A DNA stretch of 64,000 nucleotides from Cranoglanis bouderius (GCA_023630585.1 CM042547.1:3576950-3640949), one strand, 5' to 3'; positions 50,501 through 63,759 are shown, numbered from the stretch's first letter. Notes: generated by a model not told the origin, from the letters alone. Made by a program: numbers and translations.

Positions 50501-53500
50501 ATAGGGCTAGATGGAGGCAGATGATTCGCTGTGGCGACCCCTGAAGGGAAAAGCCGAAAGGAAAAGAAGATGTATACTGTATATACTTTAGTTTTGTTTG
50601 TATTGTTCAGTCTCACCTAGGCCTCAGGAATCGTTTTGTTTTACAATGAACCCAATGGACCAGTAAAGCTGAAAACATTATGTTAATTATTGACCTAAAT
50701 TACTTCATTACTTGTTCATTCATCACAACTTCTGATTATTTCCTTTGATATTATAATTGTGACAAGTCCTAGAATGATAAAATCACCACAGCTTTCTTCC
50801 CTACTAACAGCAAAACAGTGCTAATACTGTAGGTGCCTGTACTATAGTGTGAGCTGAAATGTGAGCAATGTTAATGTCAGAGATCAGGATTTAACTGCAG
50901 GCTCACAGGTTTGAGACACATCTGGCTGTAGGTCCTCCAGTAGCTCCTTTTTCTTCATGATCTCATCTTGTGCTTCATTCAGTTGCACCCTGTGAGAACG
51001 AGCACAAACAAAGCCACGCTGGAATCAGTGTTAGATTCTGCAATATAAGAGCTCTCAGCTAATGCTTGGGCTGGAAGGGCTTTTATATTTCACACACATA
51101 ATAACCCAATTCATTTTCCTGACATGATTTCAATACATGTGGCCTGAAGCAAACTTGCACAGCTACACACATTGCTAATTTGAGGTCTTTGAGTAAGTCA
51201 GTCGCATTTGGTGCCCCAGGTAAGCTTTACCTTTCTGTATTATGACATACATTGAAGATGTTGAACACCTACACTTTAGGTCATAAGTTTAAATAATGCC
51301 TTGCAGAATCTGCAAAATGTTAGTAATTTTTTAAAAAAAATAAGAGGGATCATAAATATTGCATTTAGTTTTTTTTATTTAGTTCTGCCCTAAATCAGCT
51401 ATTTCACATAACAGATGTTTATATATAGTCCACAAGACACAATAATAACTGAATTTACACAAATGAACCAGTTCAAAAGATTAAATACGCTTGATTATTA
51501 ATACTGTGTGTTGTTACCTGGATGATCAACAACTGTTTTTATGTTTTGTGATAGTTGTTCATGAGTCCCTTGTTTGTCCTGAGCAGTCAAACTGCCCACT
51601 GTTCTTCAGAAAAATCCTCCAGGTCCTGCACATTCTTTGCTTTTCCAGCATCTTCTGTGTATTTAAATTATTAACATTTTGCAGATTCTTCAAGGTCTAT
51701 GTAACCTTATGACCTCAACTGTACCTACAGGGCAGCTGGTATAAATGGCAGGGCTAAGCCCCTCTGTTTTTCAAAAATAAAAACACATCAATATAAGGTA
51801 TCATTTTTATCATCACCATCAGGTTATTTGCTGTTAACAAAATGTTCTTTTGAATTATTTTGAGACTTCTGTGGAACTACGCTCAACAGCACCACCAACA
51901 GTTATATGAAAAATACACAGAATGGAATAAAGAAGTGAGGCTGATTCTTTTTAGCCCAGGCTATAGATTCATGCACCATGAGTGAAACGCCTCCGAGATT
52001 TGAGTTACATTTCATCACGTCACTTGTCATCAGTAGTGAGAAGGCGCTTGTGAAATTCAGTCGCAGGTTTAATGAACGCACACAAAGTGGATTATTTAAT
52101 TTATCACCCTTTCCCACCCGCTCAAAATGCCCTTGGAGGAGAAACTAAAAATAGATTCACTATGCACACACTGTCCAGTACAAATTACACAAAAGGACAG
52201 ACAGCAGACTGTGTATCACGGCATGAACCCAGTAGGGCATTATGGACTTTAAACACTGTGTGTGTGTGACTTCAGATGTTCAGAATCCTTTATTGGCACA
52301 GTACTCAGAAACTTCCTGACAACTGCAGTGCAAAATGAAATTAAAATGACTAACTTACATATGAGCATCCAGCTTCCTCTTCAAGTTAGACTAGAAAAAA
52401 AAAACAAAAAAAACAAGCAATCCATTTAAAGAGATTCAGAAGATTATCATTACATACTGTGGTGTGTAGAGTAGAGACATGAGGAAGTATAGACTGTGCT
52501 GAGAGTTTTACAAACAGTGTGTTATAGCCGTACACTCACATCGTCAGGTTTGGCGCCCTGGGTCTGGAGGGCTTTCTGCAAATCTTCAACCTGCTGCTGC
52601 AGCACACTGATGCTCTCTCTGTTCAACCTACAAGAACACAATCCCAGGCATATTTACAGCTAAAATCACATTTACCATACCAGTATAACTACTTCTGTGA
52701 TCATTTATTATAATTATCACAAACAGTCATAAGGCAATGTGGCAGTCCCATTGTTATTGGAAATTGGGCAATTATGTAAATGTGTCACAAAGCATTTATT
52801 AACAAGCTATGTGGTTGGAAACCAATTATTAAAGTTCACGATGATAGATAACTTTCTAACATACAGTATGATGAACTTTATTAGCTAGTAAATGACTGCA
52901 GTTGTGTTCTATATAGCTGGACATAACAGCCCTACCAGGAGCTTGATAGCTTCTGCATTTTGGTCTTTCAAATGTTTTGAGAAAAAAAAAAAAAAGAGTC
53001 TTTGAGTGAATCTAACCAGCTTCTGAGAAAAATCTATGCAGTCCGTGTTCAGTACAGTCCTTTCACAAATCACCTGTCTAAGGTAGAAACTGAAGTGTGT
53101 GCATATACAGGGTTTTACAGGAAACACCAGATGCTGCTTCTGTTTTAGTTTTGAGTAGAAAGGTTTACAGAAGAAAACTATCTTCTATTCTAGGAAAAAA
53201 TATGTTATGTACAGCAATGAATAAGAAACTGTGCATGTAACCTCGAGTGGCAGCTTTCCCAAAGCGCTTACTGGTTTGCATAGAACCCCGTATATGCACA
53301 CTCCAGTTTGTACCTTAGTGGGCTTGACCATGATATTTGAACACATCTGTGCTGTGAATTATCATTCGCATTAAAATAATTTGCAAAGTGTTACATTCGA
53401 TGTTTCGTTGCAGGCCTATTTAATCTTTTATTCTCTTTCAGGATGAAAATGTGTCCTTGAGCCAAAAACTGCCACCTGAAATGTTTCAGTGAAATCCTTA

Positions 53501-56500
53501 ATAAGCACAGTTAACTACATTGTGTAATATTAGCTAACTCAAACATACTTTGATAGAGTTTTATTTCACATTAATGAACTCAAAACATTCTCCATTTCTT
53601 GAATTAAATTATAAATCTTCAATTAAAAAATAAATAAAACATGCCATCAGTGCAGTGTGGTACCTGTTCTCAGTGTCTAGCTCACTGTGTGAACGCCGTT
53701 CCTCCTCCAGCTGCATCTGGAGCTCAGCAATACGCTCATTTTCTGAGTCATCCTGCTGCACACGCAGCATCTTATTCTCATGCTGCAAACGAATGAACTT
53801 CTCCCTTTACACAAACACACACAGAGATAAAGCAGATATCAAACCTATCAATCCTGGCAGAACATACATGATGAATCATAAACCAGTGACTGCAGCATAA
53901 TGAAAAAAACACAGTACCTGTACTCGATGGGCAACATCTCAGCTGCCAAGTTGTCCCGACTCGGACTCCCGGTCTTATACATTTCTGTAGTTCAAAAACA
54001 TACATGAGTTTAACTTAATTCCTTAATTCCAGGTGACATGAAGATGAATGAATTTCTGTGCTTTGATTTACAAGGTGTTTGAGATTTCTCAGCACCAGTC
54101 CTAAAGACTCACCAGCCTTCAGAGTTTCAAGTTTTCCTGCTCCAAACACACCTGACTCAGCTCATGAGCTCATTATCAACCCCTCATGTGGATCTGGTGT
54201 GTTTGGGAACAGAGAATACTTGGGCTTCTATAGTAGGACTGGAATTAACACTGACTTCAAGTCCTGTCAGAAATATCGTAATTATGAGGTGACCACACTT
54301 GTTGTACACCACCACAATGTCGTAATTACAACTCGGGATCTTGTATATTTTTCTTTGACCTCCACTTTCTGAATTCGGGAGTGTAGCGTATGATCTATAC
54401 TCAAACTGATTCCTAAATTAACCCAAACTAAACATAGAGTAACCCCGAGAGGCCTCCTCTGACCAGATGCACCTTTGGAATGCAAAAAGTCTCTCTGGGA
54501 CCCACACAGGACTTACCCCTGCAATAAAAGAAACCTTTGATGACTGAACTTCTGGGAAACTTCATGATTAGTTCGTCAGCAGGGATCCAACACACACACA
54601 CACACGCACACACACTTACTTTACGACACACACACACACACACACACCCCCACGCTTACCTTACACACACAATGGAGAAACCCCTCTCTCTCTTCAATGT
54701 AACGTGTAATTATATGTAATTATTCCATGTCTAAATAGTGTGATGTTATTTTGTTTACATATATTGTGTGTTTAACTAACCTTAATGACTTTAAGTAGTT
54801 TTAATCCAGCATATCATTTTAAATGTTTGTAACCAGGTTTTATTTGTAATATTCTTTACAAATCCATCGAATTTGGTATGTAGTTAATCGTCTCGAGATA
54901 CCCGGATTGATTATGCATATCACTTTGCAATGGGATACATCATTTCATGTTTTTCCTTTAATTTCATTTACAACACGGTATAGACCGGCTCCTCCCTCGA
55001 CATTTAAATTAGGGTCCGAGACCAGACAAAGAGAGTCATCCGGACATGCAAACCTAACTTCCTGATTGGCCCATAGCCCAAAGAGGCGTGTGCGTTGGTG
55101 TTGTTTTTAAAACAACACCACACTCACTTTTCGGATTTGAGAGTTAGACTTCAGAGTTTGACTTCACTTCTCAACTTCACTTCTTCCGGTTTCTCTCCCC
55201 TGGGGCCACGTGCCCCGGGAAGAGGAAGCCAGGATCTCTCTCCCTCCGGACACAAGATGCAACTACCTCCGGGCTCACGCCTTTTCAAACAACAACGAAC
55301 CAGCGAACTCTACCCGACCTCGCACAAACTCTCAACCTTGAGGCTATGCAAGTATAGTTAATGATCTATATCTGCGTTAAGATTGTACCCCTGTGTTACA
55401 GGAGAATTAAGTTCATGCTGGTTCTGAAAAAGGCTAATTAGTTGTGTTTTTGTCTGCTTCCCTTTCTTTCATTACTTTCTCTCTATCCCTTTTCTCTCCC
55501 TGTATATATATATATATGTGTATATATGTATGTTTTGCTTAGAGTTAGTCGTGTGTATCCATAGTCTCATATAGCTATTAAAATCTATTATCCCACGCTT
55601 GATTGTCTCTGTTTTGTTGACGGGATGAGTCAATTAAACGCTCCGATCTCGATTACCGCGCTCTATCTTTAATAACAAACTTCGTGAGTTAATTCTTCCT
55701 GGCCAGAAGGATAAACTCACTCTTTAGAGTTCATAAAGCTGATCTAGGCCACATACATAGTAATAATTAATTATAATCCGTTGTAGTTAATTATCTATAT
55801 GTATATGTGCACCTATATAAATTCCCTTTCATGGCTGATGTATATTTATAACTGGTCACAACACGCGTTGATTAGATATATAGATATATTTCACGCCATT
55901 CGAGCTAATTCCTCACATAAATTGGAGAATACATTTAAACGTGTTAAACATCTTTTAATTTGTTACGTAAATCATAACTGGTGGAGAATATTATTTTAAA
56001 CGTTGCAGATTCATCCGAGTTACTACACATTCCTGTAGATAACGTGGGCACGCTTTGAAACTCGTCTCCTTTTAAAAGGTGCGTTGAATCCAAGCGTGCG
56101 CTTCTGTTTTCGTTTCATGTTTAAAGTTGATCCATTACATTATTCTGGCTTAAAAGAATAATAATAGTAATACCCCTTTTTGTAGATTTTCGCTACAGGA
56201 GTGTGTCAATAATAAAAAGTCATGACAGCAACCTATATGAATGTTTTGACGGCAGACGGTAAGATTTAAGTGGTAATATCAACTCAGATGCACAAACATC
56301 CAAGGAGGACTTGAAGGCAGTATAAGAAATCCTGGGGTGGTGTAAACCTTTACACGAAGAGCATTTTTTTTTTATTCCAGATGTTACATTTCACCATAGC
56401 TAAACAACCTTTCGTTTTGAGAACTGTGATGGTTGCATGACGAAAATGCAGTGCTTTTTTGCTAATATTTTTTACCACACAATCTTTATGGAATACTTCT

Positions 56501-59500
56501 AATAACATACCTGCTTGCAGAAGCTGGTCTTGTTGAGCTTGTGTACAACGAAGCTCCTCATTGGTCTCTCTTAGAGAGTCTCGCTCAATGATGATCCTCT
56601 TGTAGAGTTGGTATAAAAACACAGTACAGTCAAATACAGACAGAAAGTATGCACTCTATATATTCTGTAAATCTATAACTGATACAAATTTATACCTCTT
56701 TCTCCTTCAGTAAGGCTTCATGCTTTTCTTCAAACTTCTTCATCTCGAAGGCCAGATTATCAGCTCTGCGAGTCTCTTCAGACAACTTCCTGTGAAGCTC
56801 CTGGACCTAATTTAAATATATGAAAATGTCTTGTTTGTTTCCAACTGCACATTTGGTGGTGTGTATACCTGTAGCCTTTCAGAATGAACTTCAGTGTCTG
56901 GGTAAGATTTTCATATTATTTACATATTCAAGGACAAAAAAAAAGAAAAAAAGAAAAAAGATCAATATGTTCATGATCCAATTTAAGTCTATCAATGTCA
57001 AAACACATGTCATTCATAGGATAATTCTTAAAAAATTAAAGTGCACCGCCTTCCCCGTTTATTCAAATTGTCAGTAGTTATTCCAGGCACGAAAATACAG
57101 GTACTACTGAGATTCAATTTTCTGTGGCTGAATTTGAAATGATGTTCTATTGGACCAATGAGGAAATATAGTAAACAGGAAGACACCTGGAATTCAGCTG
57201 AACAATTAAGGCTTAAATGAAATATATCTGTTGATGACCTATGGCCTTCTGGTTACCTGTCTCTTGTAAGTTTCTAGCTGGGCGCGAGCAGCGTTGGCCT
57301 TGCGGAGCTCCTCCTCGAGACTGACAGTGTTGTGCATGTAAGTCATGTTCTTCTCTTCCAGAGCCTTCACCTGTCGTCTCAGGTCACCAAGATCCTCCAG
57401 CTTCTTCCTGTATGTCTCCACAGAGGCTTCAAGCTTCACTGCCCTGTCAGAGCAGCTCCTACACACACATTCACATGTCAGAATGCTAAGCTATCTGAAC
57501 ATGGACAAACATTTTAGATCTTCAGTACAATGAAATATTGTATATGTATTCAATGAAATATGGATATGTCATTCCCTCCAAATGTAAGGTTATATTTCTC
57601 CAAAAACAGCTGACGAATATGTGGTATAAAACAAAATACAATTGAGAAGCTGTGTTTCTGTCTGTGAATTCAGAAAGGATTTGGAGCAAGTGAACTGAAT
57701 GCATTAAACACACATAGTCACATTTTTTGCTGGAAAAAAGGAAAATTTAATTAAAACTAAACTTCTCAGTGAGAGCATTAGGATAATTCATGTTGCCAAA
57801 TTATTAACACAGCCAAGATAAATGTCTCTCAATGACACACCTCAGTATGTCAAGCTCGTCTTTCAGTGAGCGAGACTCCTCGGCCAGGCTGGTGAGTTCA
57901 TCATTACGATGCTGAACCTCCACCAGCTGCTTCTCCAGCTCCTCACAGTGAATACGGTAGTCATCTTTAGCTGCCTCCAGTCTTAAAATCACATATAAAG
58001 ACATGTAGAAAACAAACAATTTCACCACCTTACAGGTATTTTCAGCTTGTATATACACTGCCTATACTTCAGCATTCCTGTTTAAATTACATTGTTTTAA
58101 ATACTCTAACTATACTCTACCTATTCTAATCACAAAAGGTCAAAATATTCATCACTCTAATTAGGTACTTTTGCACAACATTTATGTTTTATACTTCATT
58201 TTTATACTTGATCTCAATTTTATACTATATTTTAAGTCTTTTATATAAGGAGTATATTTAGAGTCATATTAGGATCTGGGTGGTACCAGTTAATAAATTC
58301 CACATAGATTCTTCATTTAATTGCTATTCTGCAACATTTTGTTTGGTTTGGGACAATAATTGTGATTAAGTAAGAAATAAAACACAGCGAGGCATGCTGT
58401 TATAAGAACATAATCAACAACAAGTTGGTACAGTGGGAGGAAAAAGTACTTGATCCCCTGCTGATTTTGTACGTTTGCCCCCTGACAAAGAAATGATCAG
58501 TTTATGATTTTAATGGTAGGTGTATTTTAACAGTGAGAGACAGAATAACAACAAAAATATCCAGGAAAACGCATTTCAAAAAAGTTATAAATTGATTTGC
58601 ATTTTAATGAGTGAAATAAGTATTTGACCCCTTCGACTTAGTACTTGGTGGCAAAACCCTTGTTGACAATAACAGAGGTCAGACGTTTCTTGTAGTTGGC
58701 CACCAGGTTTGCACACATCTCAGAAGGGATTTTGTCCCACTCCTCTTTCCAGATCCTCTCCAAGTCATTAAAGTCATTTTCAATGCCCTGGCTGAGGGAA
58801 GGAGGTTCTCACCCAAGATTTGGTGGTAAATGGCCCCGTCCCTTTGATGCGGTGCAGTTGTCCTGTCCCCTTAGCAGAAAAACACCCCCAAAGCATAATG
58901 TTCCCACCTCCATGTTTGACGGTGGGGATGGTGTTATGACTTGGGGTCATAGGCAGCATTCCTCCTTCTCCAAAAACGGCGAGTTGAGTTGATACCAAAG
59001 AGATCTGACCATACCTGACCACAACACTTTCACCCAGTTCTCCTCTGAATCATTCAGGCAAACTTCAGATGGGCCTGTACATGTGCTTTCTTGAGCAGGG
59101 GGACCTTGCGGGCGCTGCAGGATTTCAGTCCTTCACGGCGTAGTGTGTTGCCAATTGTTTTCTTGGTGACTATGGTCCCAGCTGCCTTGAGATCATTAAC
59201 AAGATCCTCCCATGTAGTTCTGGGCTGATTCCTCACCGTTCTCATGATCATTGAAACTCCACGAGGTGAGATCTTGCATGGAGCCCCAGACCGAGGGAGA
59301 CTGACAGTTTCTTCCATTTGCGAATAATCGCACCAACTGTTGTCATCTTCTCACCAAGCTGCTTGGCGATGGTCTTGTAGCCCATTCCAGCCTTGTGTAG
59401 GTTTACAATCTTGTCCTTGACATCCTTGGACAGCTCTTTGGTCTTGGCCATGGTGGAGAGTTTGGAATCTGATTGATTGATTGCTTCTGTGGACAGGTGT

Positions 59501-62500
59501 CTTTTATACAGGTAACAAACTGAGATTAGGAGCACTCCCTTTAAGAGAGTGCTCCTAATCTCAGCTCATTACCTGTGTAAAAGACACCTGGGAGCCAGAA
59601 ATCTTGCTGATTGATAGGGGATCAAATACTTATTTCCCTCATTAAAATGCAATAAAAAACTTTTTTGAAATGCGTTTTTCTGGATTTTTGTTGTTATTCT
59701 GTCTCTCACTGTTAAAATACACCTACCATTAAAATTATAGACTGATCATTTCTTTGTCAGTGGGCAAAAGTACAAAATCAGGAGGGGATCAAATACTTTT
59801 TCCCCCACTGTATGATGGGCCCTGATGCGAAACAACATTTCCAATAACAGAGCATCCCGAAGTGTTTTATTCCTCTTCAGCAATCTGCCCATGCTAACTT
59901 TCTTTAAATTAGAAATACAAATACATTTTATCTGTTTAAATTTTCATTTAATGTTGTGGACCGTCTGTGAAATAAGTTCCTGTTAACACTTACAGTATAA
60001 CAGCTATAAACTGTTGTTGTCTCACAAGCTTCTCTTTTTAGAAGTTAACAGACAAAAAAATACATCTTGGAAAACCGCAAAACCCTCTCTCCTGAAGAGA
60101 GGGCTTTCTCATATCAGAAAAAAAAACAAAAAAAAACATACAACTGCAGCCTTGCCTCTGATTGTTACAAAGCGCTGACACTGGAGACTCCTTTCTGAAA
60201 ATATTAAATAAACACCTCCTCACAGAAAAGTTCACCATATCAACAGTTACACATGTTTTTTTTTAAATCTGTTTACTTGGAGCATCCGCTAAACAAGTCT
60301 GTTACTATAAGATGTTACTATAAGATGTTACTAAGTTGTTACTATAGAAACGATAAAATATTATAATGAGTGCCTTCAAATAAACGTGTGATTTGACTTG
60401 CAGCCGGAATTACTACCAGAGCTGAAAATTAATCAACACAGAATTAATTAACACCTTCTGACCAATCAGAATTGAGAATTCAACAGCTCTGTGATATAAG
60501 CTGGAACAAAACATATAAAAATGAGTTATCTGAACTGTTACTTTCAGATTGAAAAGCTAGTAAAGTTGTGCTTTATGAGTCTCAGATGGTGTTAATGTAC
60601 GGGTGGGCTCTATGGTTTAACAGTACCTGAAATTCTCCTCTTGAAGTTGTTCTAGTTGCAGCTGGAGCTGACTGTGTTTCTTCCCCGATGGAGTGCTGGG
60701 ATCATCAAAGGAATCCAACTGACTGGCTCGATCCGTCAGGACATCGTTCTCCGCTAGGAGGCTATTCCGCTCTTCCTGCAGAATTGCCACCTGTTTACAG
60801 GGTCATGGGTTAAACGGGTTGTGTAAATAACTGCTTATTAAAGGATCTTGTGATTAGACATCGCTGTCTAATTGGCATGAGGATCATTGTTGTATTCTTT
60901 ATTGAGACTCCCTATTCGTGAGTGTCACTTGTAAACAGCAATAATGTTCCTTAATCAAGGTGGAAAACTGTTGTATTATTCAGATAAATGGGTGCATCCC
61001 ATGCAAAGAAAGACAGAATTCCATCTTTGCTGCTCTCACTTTTGGAAAACTACTAATTAATACACCACTGAAAAGGTTTTAAAGCAGTAAAATTATTATA
61101 TCAACTTTGTCACAACAGGATCAGTAGAATATCAAAATAGAAAAAAGTGCATGGATATTAGCTGATGTTAACCACCGAATGAGTCTTAATGTTTAATGTC
61201 AGGATTTTGAAAACAGCAAAAACACAGCTGCAGCTCAGGTTTTGTGAGTACTTCCCCAGTGTTAGGTTGTTAAGTTGGTTAGGGCAAGGTTTTAGTAAGG
61301 CTTTAGTTAGGCTCTACAGCCATGCATTTGGACTTACCTCTCAGTCACCAAGGACACGTTTATACTCAATCTGTCAAAAATCAGTGTCAGCAGTGGATCA
61401 GTTCACAACAGTGTGTGCGAAGACAAGATTGCAGTGATACTGTGCTCCAAGTTGCTTTCTAAATAGATGAAGCCTCAAATGTGGCCTCGTTTAACAACTC
61501 TTTAGTCAAGTAACTACCTACGGGAGCACTTAATCCAACAAAACCTGATGTGCCAGGATGTACTGTATACACCACAAGTAACACCCTAACAGCATAATAC
61601 TAACAGTAAAATAAACATTGTATGAATGAACCTGTAGTGTTTTCATCTTTGAGTCATGCTCAGCATCAGAGAGGAACAACCATCACCGTCAGGACTCTAC
61701 AGAAAAACTTCCTGAACCATGGAGGAGAGGGTTAAAAAAACTTCAGGGCTCATGGATTCTGTTTCTAAAAGTGCTGGCTTGTAAAGCAGTCAGTCTGCTT
61801 CCAAATGACAAAGGAGGCACAAACAAGATCAGCCTTTGTTAAGGTATTTCATCATGGTTTCTGGGCAGGTTTGTACATCTGTTGGGTGTCACCACCAAGG
61901 GTTTGTCTTCTGCATAAACTTAGCAACTGTGAATAAAATGTAAGACCCTAGCAGAACCTACTACAGGTAGAATATTTGAGTTTTCGATTTTACTAAAGCA
62001 TCAAAACTGGCTCTATGCTCTCCAGCATACATTTACAGATACTACAAGAAGTTAGGGTGCTTAGAGAACCTTTTCTTCTATTTAAAAGAAAAGAAAAAAA
62101 CAGCCAGGGCCATCATGTGTGTATTTCTTTGTAGCAGTGCCTGTACTCAAATTCCTTACCTGGATGTCGAGCTCTTGGCAGCGTTGAGCTAGCTCATCTT
62201 TCTCTGCCATCAGCTCGGTCAAGTCCTCCAGAGCCTTCTTCAGCTGCCACCAAACACAAGCATTTCATAATCTTAGAAAACACATTTCAAGCAAAGGATT
62301 TTTCACCATATAATCAGTAACTCAAATCTCTTACCTGATGTTCTACGTCCCCCTGTGGCTCTGTCCCAAATTGGGCCATGGCCTCTTTGCTCATTAGCTG
62401 CAAAAAGATGCATGATTTACCATCAATTACAATTAGACATAAGACAAGTATGTGGTGACTTTTGGTCGAGGGCACTAACACAATGTGCTACATCATAAAC

Positions 62501-63759
62501 TTTATCAGGATGGGATAAGTTTTATGGACACACAGTCATCCCATCCTCAAGAATTCATTTCCATTAGTCTGTATTGATGCACATATTAATGCAACTAGCT
62601 AACTAGGTAACTATGTTCGCTACCATTGTTTAGCCTAAGAAATTAGATGACTGGTGGCAAAAATATGGGACTGGGCATGCATACATGCTGGAGCTTCCAC
62701 TTGATAATAAATTTATGATTTGTCCAGCCGTGTATCTATAAAAATATTTATTAAAAATAGCAACTTAAAAAAAAAAAAACAATTAAGCCAGCCTGACCTC
62801 CTGAATGGCTGTCATGACTACATGCTGCACAGATTCCTCCAGGGTCATTATGATCTGGATATACTCTAGAGAAAAACAGTTACTGTCAAAAACTTATATC
62901 CATCACTATCATGGCCAAGCACATACAGTATAACGGCAGGGGTAATATATCAGTTGCAGTTGAATAAAGTGCTGATTTACTGAACTACATACTAAATTAT
63001 TGCATAATCGCATACACTACTAGTAGAAAATGAGATTAGCCCAGCGAGTAGAACAGGTACCTTGTTTCCTATCGCATTTTACTGCACAGCCGAGGATGAG
63101 TTGCAGGAGGCGCCCGAGCTCCACGGGGTCAGACAGTTCGGCCACGCGCGCCACATCAGGCAGGGGGAAGCCTGACATCTGCTGATTCAGGACCTACCAC
63201 AAAGACACACACACAAAACAGGCAAATGATATATATAGAGGAGGTGAATAACACTGAAGGAGGCAAACGGGATAAAGAGAGGGACAGAGAGAGAACGAGA
63301 GGTAGATGTGGTATATCAGCAAAAACTCGGCAGAGTACAATTAATTTTTTTTTTAAATAAAGAAAAAGCCTGCTGCTATCTGGATGGAAGTGCTTTATGT
63401 ACCAAAGGCACCGCTGTGTAGAGGCAATAAATGTTCCTGGGAAGATATCTGTTATATATCTGTTAAAAAACATCAACATTATAATCCTCCATCTTTTATT
63501 GGTTCTTGAGCAATTTTAAAACTTACCTCATTATAGTAATCAACAATCATCTGCAAGATCTTTTTAATGTTGTTCAACTGCAGAAAAACATAAATGGAAA
63601 AAAAAAAAAGAAAGAAAACATGAAAAAATGCACAAAAAGGTATAACGGGAAAAAAACTCAAAAGTGGATAAACTACAGCAGTTTACCTTGAGTCTCAGGT
63701 TATCTCCAACATCTTCCTTAATACGTGTCAGCCAGCTGTCATTGAACCAGGACGGATCT
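44544..63759 (-). CDS. hook1: HOOK1 (hook microtubule-tethering protein 1), partial: exons from about residue 50 to the stop
   Basis: Twenty phase-compatible exons (high to low): 63759-63687, 63577-63527, 63193-63061, 62865-62798, 62397-62335, 62243-62160, 60790-60627, 57981-57841, 57458-57257, 56806-56696, 56598-56511, 53984-53918, 53804-53664, 52627-52540, 52390-52359, 50989-50907, 46055-45952, 45519-45418, 44887-44819 and 44699-44544, giving about 672 residues (vertebrate HOOK1 is about 730). The N-terminal Hook (CH-like) domain shows '[12 protein letters not shown]' and '[16 protein letters not shown]'. The long coiled coil includes '[19 protein letters not shown]' and '[18 protein letters not shown]'. 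The C-terminal region has '[12 protein letters not shown]' and ends ...MPASSSK. HOOK proteins link endosomal cargo (AKTIP/FHIP complex) to dynein-dynactin. 'AWYNKS' and '[11 protein letters not shown]' favour HOOK1 over HOOK2/3. The first exons lie beyond 64000. Confidence 0.95.
45075..45395. repeat. Dispersed MITE-like repeat in a HOOK1 intron
   Basis: Shares 'CACTGGAGACTC', 'GAGGAGCATCC', 'GTTGTTACTATAGAAA', 'CATGCTGTTATA' and 'CTTCTGACC(G/A)ATCAGAAT' with the copies at 7330-7870 and 59990-60505. Confidence 0.6.
45621..45775 (+). mobile_element. SINE-like repeat with tRNA B-box
   Basis: 'GCCTCACAGCTCCAGGTTCGATCC' contains GGTTCGATCC, a classic Pol III B box, and is followed by 'TGTGTGGCGTTCTGCATG' as in related fish SINE-like repeats (13226-13445). 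The 5' A-box part is not clear. Confidence 0.55.
46510..47508 (+). mobile_element. Tc1-like transposon, 3' part lost and interrupted by an RTE element
   Basis: Transposase start [20 protein letters not shown] at 46861, a helix-turn-helix region with one stop, '[15 protein letters not shown]' (about 47017) and '[19 protein letters not shown]' (about 47360). It breaks off at about 47490, where the RTE target duplication ATGTATACTGTATATA (47493-47508) begins. No transposase sequence resumes after 50586, so the 3' half was already gone or lost. Confidence 0.75.
47509..50569 (+). mobile_element. RTE-type non-LTR retrotransposon in a HOOK1 intron
   Basis: About 3.06 kb, flanked by a perfect 16-bp target duplication ATGTATACTGTATATA (47493-47508 and 50570-50585). 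Frames: APE endonuclease (to 48308), then RT in 48434-49594 and 49692-50273. Compared with the copy at 35923-39044 it lacks roughly 90 bp between '[14 protein letters not shown]' and 'HQGSALSP' (about 49700), and the RT active site reads FVDD instead of FADD, so it is inactive. The 3' end is 'GACCCCTGAAGGGAAAAGCC'. It is oriented opposite to HOOK1. Confidence 0.92.
51000..52358. other. HOOK1 intron without further features
   Basis: AT-rich intron between the exons at 50907-50989 and 52359-52390. No recognised mobile element or coding frame. Confidence 0.5.
54585..54650. repeat. (CA)n microsatellite
   Basis: Two imperfect CA tracts separated by 'CTTACTTTACGAC', in a HOOK1 intron. Confidence 0.9.
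54700..56200. other. Unassigned insert-like segment in a HOOK1 intron
   Basis: Base composition differs from the surrounding intron: a GC-rich 55000-55330 patch (including 'CTGGGGCCACGTGCCCCGGG') is flanked by AT-rich ends. It includes 'TTAAAACAACACCACACTC' and an AATAAA-poor pyrimidine-rich stretch (55455-55500). It could be an LTR or other mobile-element remnant, but no terminal repeats or coding motifs were found. Confidence 0.3.
58431..59810 (-). mobile_element. Tc1-like transposon in a HOOK1 intron, middle deleted
   Basis: Ends CAGTGGGAGGAAAAAGTACT and AAATACTTTTTCCCCCACTG, with TA on both sides (58429-58430 and 59811-59812). Minus-strand transposase frames: 59535-59248 ([20 protein letters not shown]; helix-turn-helix), 59317-59054 and 59022-58780 ('[18 protein letters not shown]'). 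The catalytic 'QQDNDPKH'-type region is missing, so it is dead. A perfect inverted repeat at about 59520-59564 belongs to its 5' UTR. Confidence 0.9.
59990..60505. repeat. Dispersed MITE-like repeat in a HOOK1 intron
   Basis: Longest and best preserved copy of the family at 7330-7870 and 45075-45395. Possible terminal inverted ends are 'GTATAACAGCTATAAACTG' on the left and 'CAACAGCTCTGTGATATAAG' on the right. It has no coding capacity. Confidence 0.6.
60791..62159. other. HOOK1 intron without further features
   Basis: No element or coding frame recognised. A frame at 61189-61437 has no similarity to any family I know and lacks splice or neighbour support. Confidence 0.5.

Noticed and set aside
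59520..59564. Perfect hairpin resembling a terminator or regulatory RNA
   Set aside because: It lies in the 5' region of a Tc1 transposon and is a normal part of that element.
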